Assembly (NCBI RefSeq): GCF_014192915.1
Contig: NZ_JACHYN010000004.1
Location: forward strand, 416,249 to 480,248
Reading direction: 5' to 3'
From: Azospirillum sp. OGB3
GTDB lineage: Bacteria > Pseudomonadota > Alphaproteobacteria > Azospirillales > Azospirillaceae
DNA length: 64,000 nucleotides
The notes beneath the pieces were generated by a model. It saw only the letters and a program-made list of their open reading frames with translations. It was not told the origin of the DNA and made no database searches. How positions within the stretch are numbered: position 1 is the stretch's first letter; each line of letters opens with the position of its first letter. A program made the position numbers and the translations under genes. Of the stretch, positions 59,145-64,000 are shown in pieces.

Positions 59145-59177
59145 CCGCCCCTTTCCCGACATGCGGGAGGGGGGCGG
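59145..59177. terminator. Strong hairpin between mucR homologue and deacetylase gene
   Basis: CCGCCCCTTTCCCG and CGGGAGGGGGGCGG pair around ACATG in a long, nearly perfect, GC-rich stem, starting 19 bp after the mucR stop and ending 31 bp before the convergent gene's stop. The position supports a bidirectional terminator, although there is no long T-run. Confidence 0.55.
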
Positions 59178-59207
59178 CGGGTGCATTTCACGCTGTTTGC
59201 CCCGGCC

Positions 59208-60446
59208 TCAGCGCTGCGCGATGCGCGGCGTGGCGAGGCTGTTCAGGCTGGTGATCCACTCCGACAGGGTGACGAAGCGGCAGCCACGCGTGCGCAGCAG
59301 GCCGATGGCCCTGGGGAGGGCTTCCGCCGTCGCGTTGTAGGTGGTGTGCATCAGGACAACGCTGCCGATGGTGCCGGTGGCTTCAAGCTGCGCCATGATC
59401 TTTCCGGCGTCGCGGGTGAACCAATCACGCGTGTCGACGTTCCACAGCGCCGGGCTCATCTTTTCCTGGTCGACGGCCGCCAGCGTGTCGCTGTTCCAAC
59501 GTCCGGCCGGCGGGCGGAACAACACCGGGTCGGCGCCCGCTTGGGACAGGATACGGTTTGTTTCCGCGATCTGTGCGCGTTGCGCCTCGGTGCTCAGGGT
59601 GCGCATGTTCGGGTGGGTCAGGCTGTGGTTGCCGACCTCGTGGCCCTCCTGGACGATTCGCTGGATGATCCGCGGGTGGCGGATCGCGACGTTGCCGATC
59701 GGGAAGAAGGTCGCCCGCACCCCTTCGCTGCGCAGGATGTCGAGGATGCGGGGGGTCACCGCCGGATGCGGTCCGTCGTCGAAGGTCAGGGAGCAGAGGT
59801 TCCAGCGGCTGGCCTTGAGAGCCCCGATGTCGACCCGCGCGTCGTTGCCGGGCACGATGGCGGCAATTCGCGACAGGCGGGCGGCCTGCCGCTCGATCTC
59901 CTGCATTTCCCGGCTCTGGTCCGGGCTGTAGGTGACGACGCCGTTGTGGTCGTTGTCCTCGGCGGCGGCGGCGGCGGCGGCCGGGGTCGCTGTCGCCGGT
60001 TGCTCGGCGGTGTCCACCACGAGGCAACTGCCGCCACCGCCGACGATCCGGCGGCAGACAAAGTTGGGGTCGAGGTCGGGCAGGGGGGCCGCCCGCAGGA
60101 CGAAACCGGAATCGGGAGCCTCGGGCCGCTGCAGGGCGACTCGGGGAACGAGATCGGCGACCATGTCGGGTTGGCGCCGGACGACCGCCTTCCAGGCGAC
60201 CCAGGCGTCCGCCTCCGTCCGGTACACCCCGAACTGGAGCATCTTGGCCGGGTGGCCGCCGTCGGTGTCCTTGCGCAATGTGGTGACGGTGGCGAGGTGC
60301 GGTTGGTCGGCCGCCAGGACCAAACCGGCGAATGGGCCGCAAGCAACCGCTGCCGAGAGGCCTGCGGCCAGGAGCCGGAATTGCGATCCCCGCCGCATCG
60401 CGGGGCCGAATTTATGGACGGTGGAGAGGTCCAAACCTGACTTCAT
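59208..60446 (-). CDS. Polysaccharide deacetylase with N-terminal SPOR-like domain
   Basis: A 412-residue exported protein. A basic N-terminus and hydrophobic stretch (FRLLAAGLSAAVACGPFAGL) form a signal peptide. Residues about 45-145, with MLQFGVYRTEADAWVAWKAV and VCRRIVGGGGSCLVV, look like a SPOR-type peptidoglycan-binding domain. The NodB deacetylase domain follows with all five motifs: LTFDDGPHP near 222, HSLTHP, RPPAGRWN, WNVDTRDW and VVLMHTTY. It probably removes acetyl groups from periplasmic N-acetylated glycans or peptidoglycan. ATG 60446 is given; ATG 60398 would shorten the region before the signal peptide. Confidence 0.85.
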   Translation of the reverse strand: MKSGLDLSTVHKFGPAMRRGSQFRLLAAGLSAAVACGPFAGLVLAADQPHLATVTTLRKDTDGGHPAKMLQFGVYRTEADAWVAWKAVVRRQPDMVADLVPRVALQRPEAPDSGFVLRAAPLPDLDPNFVCRRIVGGGGSCLVVDTAEQPATATPAAAAAAAEDNDHNGVVTYSPDQSREMQEIERQAARLSRIAAIVPGNDARVDIGALKASRWNLCSLTFDDGPHPAVTPRILDILRSEGVRATFFPIGNVAIRHPRIIQRIVQEGHEVGNHSLTHPNMRTLSTEAQRAQIAETNRILSQAGADPVLFRPPAGRWNSDTLAAVDQEKMSPALWNVDTRDWFTRDAGKIMAQLEATGTIGSVVLMHTTYNATAEALPRAIGLLRTRGCRFVTLSEWITSLNSLATPRIAQR

Positions 60447-60695
60447 ATGCGATCGACCATCAAAATCGCCGCAGTGGGATCAGGTGTGGGCGATATCTCT
60501 CATGAGATAGAGCAAAATTTATCATGTCTCCATAAGGATCGACACCAAAGATCAGTTGTCACGGATTTCCCGCCATATTTTCCATAATGCACCTTATGGG
60601 ATTTCTATCTCGGATTGGCAGGGGCCCCGTTGCGACGCGCCAAACCTTGGCCTCCTGCTTCCGCTTTCCGCCCCGGACGGGTCGCCGCCGACCGC

Positions 60696-61358
60696 TCAGC
60701 GGCGCCGCAGAAGGGTCACGCCGTCGCCCACCGGCAGCATGCACAGGGCCACCCTCTCATCATCCAAACGAGCGGCGTTGAAGGCGCGAATGGCTTCGGT
60801 CTTGTGCTTGCGATCGCCGGGGTCCGCGACTCGCCCGCGCCACAAGGTGTTGTCCACGACGATCACGCCACCGTGCCCCACGAGGCGCAGACACCGCTCG
60901 TAATAGGCGTCGTAATTTTCCTTGTCGGCGTCGATGAAGGCAAAATCGAACGACTCGGCTCCGCCGTCGGTGAGAAGCTCGTCCAAGCTGCCCAACGCCG
61001 GCCCGATGCGCAGGTCGATCTTGCCCGCGACACCGGCTTCGGACCAGGTCGCGCGGGCCCGGGCCGTCCACTGCTCGTTGATGTCGAAGCTGACGACCCG
61101 GCCGTCCTCCGGTAGGGCCAGCGCCACCGTCAGCGCGCTGTATCCGGTGAAGGTTCCGATGTCCAGGGTCCGGCGCGCGCCGATCATTTCGACCAGGAAC
61201 GCCAGGAGTTGCCCTTCTTCCGGCGCGATCTGATAGTGGGCCTCGGTCAAGGTCGCCGTTTCGGCACGCAGTTTCGCCTGGATGGGAGTCTCACGCAGGG
61301 AGGCGCCGAGCATGTACCGGTAGATGGCCTCGGGCATGAAGATCGACTGCACGGTCAA
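60696..61358 (-). CDS. SAM-dependent O-methyltransferase (family 3 type)
   Basis: A class I methyltransferase of about 220 residues, related to caffeoyl-CoA and catechol O-methyltransferases. The SAM site is TLDIGTFTGYSALTVALAL near residue 62. The metal site and catalytic block are FDFAFIDADKENYDAYY near 130 and GGVIVVDNTLWRG. Its substrate is probably a catechol-like small molecule. I chose TTG 61358 because GAGGGAG lies nine bases upstream and the protein then begins with the family's QSIFMPEAIYRYML; ATG 61430 and 61412 further upstream lack ribosome binding sites. The gene lies 117 bp downstream of the esterase start region on the same strand. Confidence 0.85.
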   Translation of the reverse strand: MTVQSIFMPEAIYRYMLGASLRETPIQAKLRAETATLTEAHYQIAPEEGQLLAFLVEMIGARRTLDIGTFTGYSALTVALALPEDGRVVSFDINEQWTARARATWSEAGVAGKIDLRIGPALGSLDELLTDGGAESFDFAFIDADKENYDAYYERCLRLVGHGGVIVVDNTLWRGRVADPGDRKHKTEAIRAFNAARLDDERVALCMLPVGDGVTLLRRR

Positions 61359-61475
61359 GGAGTCCGCTCCCTCATCTGGCTGCCCGCCTCGTGCGGACCT
61401 CGGCTCATACATGTGGGGAGTGCGGGGCAATTCGGAAGGTCGCCCGCTGTCTCCGCGATCGCGTTGACTTCCAAA

Positions 61476-62384
61476 TCAGTCCGGGCTTCGCCCGAATGCG
61501 AAGCCCAGGGCGTCGGCCACGGCGAGCGGCAGCATGGAGCCGTGGCTTTCCTCGGCGAAGTCATGGAACGCGAGGCGCAAACCCGGAACCGTGGCAAGGG
61601 TGGCCGCGACCTCCCTCCCCGTCGGTCCGGAACGGAGGCGCTTCAGCCGCTCGGCGTCCGCCGGCGGCAATGGACGCTCCACCAGCTTGCCGGACGTCTC
61701 GATCAGCAGCGCCGTGCCGGGCGCCACGCCCTCGCCCTTCGAACGGTCAAGGAATGCCGCCTGCTCTTTCAGGATGGCCTGCCCGCTCCACCAGATCGCC
61801 GGATCGGCGGCGACGTAGGTCTGGAACAGATCGCCCTGGGTGTAGAGGACGTAGAGAGAGAACAGGCCACCCAGCGAATGGCCGAACAGGGTTCGGCGCT
61901 GCCGGTCGATGGGCAGGCGTGTTTCGACCGCCGGAATCACCTGCGTCTCAACGAAGGCCAGGAAATCGTCGCGCCCGCCGGTTTCGATTCGGGAAGAGCC
62001 GTCCCGCGATGGTGGAATGAACTCCGGCGGGGTCGGTGGCGTCAGGTCGCGGTAGCGGCGGAGGATGTCGAACGGTCCGTCGATCGGATAACCGATGCCG
62101 ACGATCGCCGCGGAACCGTAGGGCTCCGGCGGGTTCGGACCGATGACCGTCTCCATCATCGGCACGGTCGCGTTGCCGTCCAGCAGGTAAATGATCGGAT
62201 AACCGCCCGGTGGCGGCGGTTCCGCAGGGCGGACGAGAAAGACCCGGTAATCCATGCCCGTCCGGTCGGCGCGCAGATCGAAAGATTCCACCTTGCGGGC
62301 CTCCTTCACGGTTTCCGCCTGCGTGGATTGGACGCCGAAGCCGGACAAGACCATCAGCAGCACGGTCGTGGCGAATCGGAGCAT
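61476..62384 (-). CDS. Exported alpha/beta hydrolase (siderophore esterase IroE/BesA-like)
   Basis: A 302-residue serine hydrolase with a signal peptide (MLRFATTVLLMVLSGFGVQ, cut after TQA). The nucleophile is in LFGHSLGGLFSLYVL near residue 155 and the catalytic histidine in FAEESHGSMLP near 280. The order YPIIYLLDGNATVP, IVGIGYP, GHSLGG and SHG matches the IroE/Fes-type esterase family, which hydrolyses ferric catecholate siderophores or simple esters. The location would be periplasmic. ATG 62384 follows AGGAA at good spacing. It diverges from the PRC-barrel gene. A link to iron is only by family. Confidence 0.85.
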   Translation of the reverse strand: MLRFATTVLLMVLSGFGVQSTQAETVKEARKVESFDLRADRTGMDYRVFLVRPAEPPPPGGYPIIYLLDGNATVPMMETVIGPNPPEPYGSAAIVGIGYPIDGPFDILRRYRDLTPPTPPEFIPPSRDGSSRIETGGRDDFLAFVETQVIPAVETRLPIDRQRRTLFGHSLGGLFSLYVLYTQGDLFQTYVAADPAIWWSGQAILKEQAAFLDRSKGEGVAPGTALLIETSGKLVERPLPPADAERLKRLRSGPTGREVAATLATVPGLRLAFHDFAEESHGSMLPLAVADALGFAFGRSPD

Positions 62385-62429
62385 TGGCGGTTCCTGCGCA
62401 ATCGAACGGTGTGCACCGGCGGATCGGAT

Positions 62430-62454
62430 GGAACCGTGCCGGCGACTCCATGTT
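62430..62454 (+). promoter_or_regulatory. EcfG-like stress promoter of the PRC-barrel gene
   Basis: GGAAC at 62430-62434, 17 bases, then GTT at 62452-62454 lies 32 bp before the ATG of the PRC-barrel gene. The consensus has CGTT; here it is TGTT with one base less spacing than at 43953. The element is near the limit of acceptable variation, but exported PRC-barrel proteins are frequent general-stress targets. Confidence 0.5.
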
Positions 62455-62485
62455 GTTGCACGGTCAGCAGCAGGAGAGCAACGCG

Positions 62486-62881
62486 ATGAGAAAGCTCCTT
62501 TCCGCAACGGCGGTCGCCTTCGTCATGGTTGCGGCCGGGTCCTCGCTCGCCCAGCAGAGCGCCGCCATCGCCAACCCGGCCAACGCCTATCGGGAGGTGA
62601 AGGACGACAACCTCATGGTGCCGTCCCTCAAGCGGACGGTCGGCCAGTTGGATGACATGGACGTCATGGGGCCGGACGGCACGAAGATCGGCGAGGTCGA
62701 GGACGTGTTGATGGATGCCTCCGGGCAACCGGTGGCCGTGGTGGTGGATGTGGAGCATGGCGTGGGGATCGGCGACAAGGAGGTCATCGTCGGGCTGGAC
62801 CACTTGCGCGACGACGGTCGGACCCTGACGACCGCGTTGACGAACGCGCAGCTCGGCACCCTGCCGATCTGGGACGATTGA
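62486..62881 (+). CDS. Exported PRC-barrel domain protein
   Basis: A 131-residue protein with a signal peptide (KLLSATAVAFVMVAAGSSLA, then QQ). Residues 50-125 form one PRC-barrel domain: DVMGPDGTKIGEVEDVLMDA and VAVVVDVEHGVGIGDKEVIV. PRC-barrel domains are small beta-barrels found in photosynthetic reaction centre H and RimM. Exported single-domain versions are common stress proteins of alphaproteobacteria with unknown molecular function. ATG 62486 follows CAGGAGAGC. The frame continues upstream into the divergent region but has no support there. An EcfG-like promoter lies 32 bp upstream. Confidence 0.88.
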   Translation: MRKLLSATAVAFVMVAAGSSLAQQSAAIANPANAYREVKDDNLMVPSLKRTVGQLDDMDVMGPDGTKIGEVEDVLMDASGQPVAVVVDVEHGVGIGDKEVIVGLDHLRDDGRTLTTALTNAQLGTLPIWDD

Positions 62882-62958
62882 GGCTGAGCCGACGGGAACG
62901 GGCGTTGCCGAGCAACGCCCTCCCCTTCTCCGCGATGACGCTCGCTGGTCGAATCCCG

Positions 62959-63720
62959 TTACTGCGGCGCCATGCGGATGGCGCCGTCCAGCCGGATCAC
63001 CTCGCCGTTCAACATCTCGTTTTCAAGGATGTGCTGCACGAGGCGGGCGTATTCGGAGGGCTGGCCGAAACGCTTCGGGAAGGGAACCGTGGCGGCGAGG
63101 CTGTCCTGGACCTCTTGCGGCATGTTCAGCAGCATCGGCGTGCCGATCAGGCCCGGCGCGATGGTCATCACGCGCACGCCGCTGCGCGCCAGATCGCGCG
63201 CGGCGCAGATGGTCAGGGCGACGATGCCGCCCTTCGACGAGGCGTAGGCGGCCTGTCCGATCTGCCCCTCATAGGCGGCGACTGAGGCGGTGTTGATGAT
63301 CACCCCCCGCTCCCCTGATTCCAGCGGGTCGAGCGTGCCCATGTCCGCGGCGGCGAGGCGCAGCATGTTGAAGGTGCCGATCAGGTTGACCTCGATCACC
63401 TTGCGGAAGTCGTCCAGCGCCATCGGGCCGTCGCGCCCGACAATCCGCTTGGCCGGAGCGACGCCGGCGCAGTTCACCGCGATGCGGGCCGGGCCATGGG
63501 CCGCGCGGGCCTCGGCCACGGCCTTCTCCGCCGACTCGGCGCTCGACACGTCGCAGAGCAGGCCGAGGCCGCCGATCTCCGCGGCCACCTGCTTGACCGC
63601 GGCCTCGTTCATGTCGAGCACGGTGACCTTGGCGCCGAGCTTCGCCAGATGGCGCGCGGTTTCCGCCCCCATGCCGGAGGCGCCACCGGTGACGATGGCG
63701 GCTTGACCGTTGATCTGCAT
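62959..63720 (-). CDS. 3-Hydroxyacyl-CoA dehydrogenase (HSD10-like SDR)
   Basis: A 253-residue SDR. It starts MQINGQAAIVTGGASGMGAE, typical of type II 3-hydroxyacyl-CoA dehydrogenases of the HSD17B10 group. Further motifs are NCAGVAPAKRI near residue 83, INTASVAAYEGQ with the catalytic serine near 145 and YASSKGG near 158. IAPGLIGTPML matches the substrate loop of this group. It oxidises 3-hydroxyacyl-CoA in fatty-acid or branched amino-acid degradation, in keeping with the ETF-QO gene next to it that accepts electrons from acyl-CoA dehydrogenases. ATG 63720 follows GGGGGAAACACG. Confidence 0.9.
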   Translation of the reverse strand: MQINGQAAIVTGGASGMGAETARHLAKLGAKVTVLDMNEAAVKQVAAEIGGLGLLCDVSSAESAEKAVAEARAAHGPARIAVNCAGVAPAKRIVGRDGPMALDDFRKVIEVNLIGTFNMLRLAAADMGTLDPLESGERGVIINTASVAAYEGQIGQAAYASSKGGIVALTICAARDLARSGVRVMTIAPGLIGTPMLLNMPQEVQDSLAATVPFPKRFGQPSEYARLVQHILENEMLNGEVIRLDGAIRMAPQ

Positions 63721-63750
63721 CGTGTTTCCCCCTGATGACGTTGTTGAAAT

Positions 63751-63770
63751 CTCCTCTCCCCGGAGAGGAG
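63751..63770. repeat. Short REP-like palindrome between ETF-QO and HSD10-like genes
   Basis: CTCCTCTCC and GGAGAGGAG are exact 9-bp arms separated by CC, in the 62-bp gap between two minus-strand genes. It shares the CTCTCCC core of the element at 21864. A smaller relative lies near 14043. It may be a dispersed repeat family or an mRNA-processing signal. Confidence 0.55.
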
Positions 63771-63782
63771 AGGGTTGAAGCG

Positions 63783-64000
63783 TCACATCCCGCCGGGATA
63801 GTTCGGTCCGCCGCCGCCTTCGGGGACGACCCAGTTGATGTTCTGGGTGGGGTCCTTGATGTCGCAAGTCTTGCAGTGCACGCAGTTCTGCGCGTTGATC
63901 TGCAGCCGCGGGTCGCTGCCGTCCTCCGCCCGCACGATCTCGTACACGCCCGCCGGACAGTAGCGCGTCTCCGGCGCGTCGTAGAGCGCCAGATTGACCG
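63783..64000 (-). CDS. Electron transfer flavoprotein-ubiquinone oxidoreductase, C-terminal end
   Basis: An open frame entering from the right edge and ending at TGA 63785-63783. The visible 71 residues include [11 protein letters not shown], then [19 protein letters not shown] and the ending GPNYPGGM. The four cysteines are the 4Fe-4S ligands at the C-terminus of ETF-QO, a membrane-associated protein that passes electrons from acyl-CoA and amino-acid dehydrogenases through ETF to ubiquinone. The match is near exact for this family. The gene is cut by the window edge. It precedes the HSD10-like gene on the same strand, separated by the palindrome. Confidence 0.95.
   Translation of the reverse strand, partial: VNLALYDAPETRYCPAGVYEIVRAEDGSDPRLQINAQNCVHCKTCDIKDPTQNINWVVPEGGGGPNYPGGM

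Overview
The window is GC-rich (about 70% by eye) and looks like an alphaproteobacterium of the Rhodospirillales, most likely Azospirillum or a close relative. The pointers are a rhizobial-type glpD-glpSTPQUV glycerol operon, a MucR/Ros-family regulator, an EcfG-type general-stress promoter (GGAAC-N17-CGTT), several chemosensory genes, and ETF-ubiquinone oxidoreductase next to a 3-hydroxyacyl-CoA dehydrogenase. The genus is inferred from gene content, not proven. No rRNA, tRNA, CRISPR array, transposase or integrase was seen.

Layout. (1) 1-12.8 kb, minus strand: a 4.2-thousand-residue nonribosomal peptide synthetase (A-T-C-A-T-C-A-T-C-A-T-R) ending in a thioester reductase, translationally coupled to an unknown gene cut by the window edge. 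A perfect 19-bp palindrome lies just upstream. (2) 13-25.4 kb: a DUF3008 stress protein, a DedA membrane protein, then the glycerol regulon (glpD, ABC importer glpSTPQUV, glpK, an SDR). A pair of 20-bp-phased repeats precedes glpD and a nested REP-like palindrome lies between glpV and glpK. A P-loop ATPase and a flavodoxin-fold protein follow. (3) 25.5-28.4 kb: citrate synthase, an aldose-epimerase-like protein and a MarC-family protein. (4) 28.5-41.7 kb: a complete and unusual chemosensory cluster. The plus-strand operon is response regulator, CheC, soluble tandem-tip MCP, triple CheW, CheB, HEAT protein, CheR, CheY, CheA, STAS. It converges on a minus-strand operon of a second CheC, a PAS histidine kinase and a response regulator. 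(5) 41.9-44.6 kb: argE-like deacetylase, a small unknown protein and a DUF2934 protein behind an EcfG promoter. (6) 44.6-58.5 kb: a glycoside and glycan region with one GH4 and three GH1 enzymes surrounding a glycosyltransferase, an unknown 512-aa protein, an SbmA/YddA-like ABC protein with a ruined ATPase, and a TPR-glycosyltransferase-like protein. (7) 58.6-64 kb: a MucR homologue lacking its zinc histidines, a SPOR-like/NodB polysaccharide deacetylase, an O-methyltransferase, a periplasmic esterase, a PRC-barrel protein, an HSD10-like dehydrogenase and the end of ETF-QO.

How the parts work together. The glp genes form a full route from periplasmic glycerol to dihydroxyacetone phosphate. 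The chemosensory genes supply receptor, scaffold, kinase, adaptation enzymes and two CheC-type phosphatases, but no flagellar gene, CheD or CheZ is visible, so the output may not be swimming. The best candidates for undescribed biology are this dual-CheC signalling cluster, the aldehyde-releasing NRPS whose first adenylation domain lacks the amino-acid-anchoring aspartate, and the glycan locus with its pseudo-ATPase transporter.
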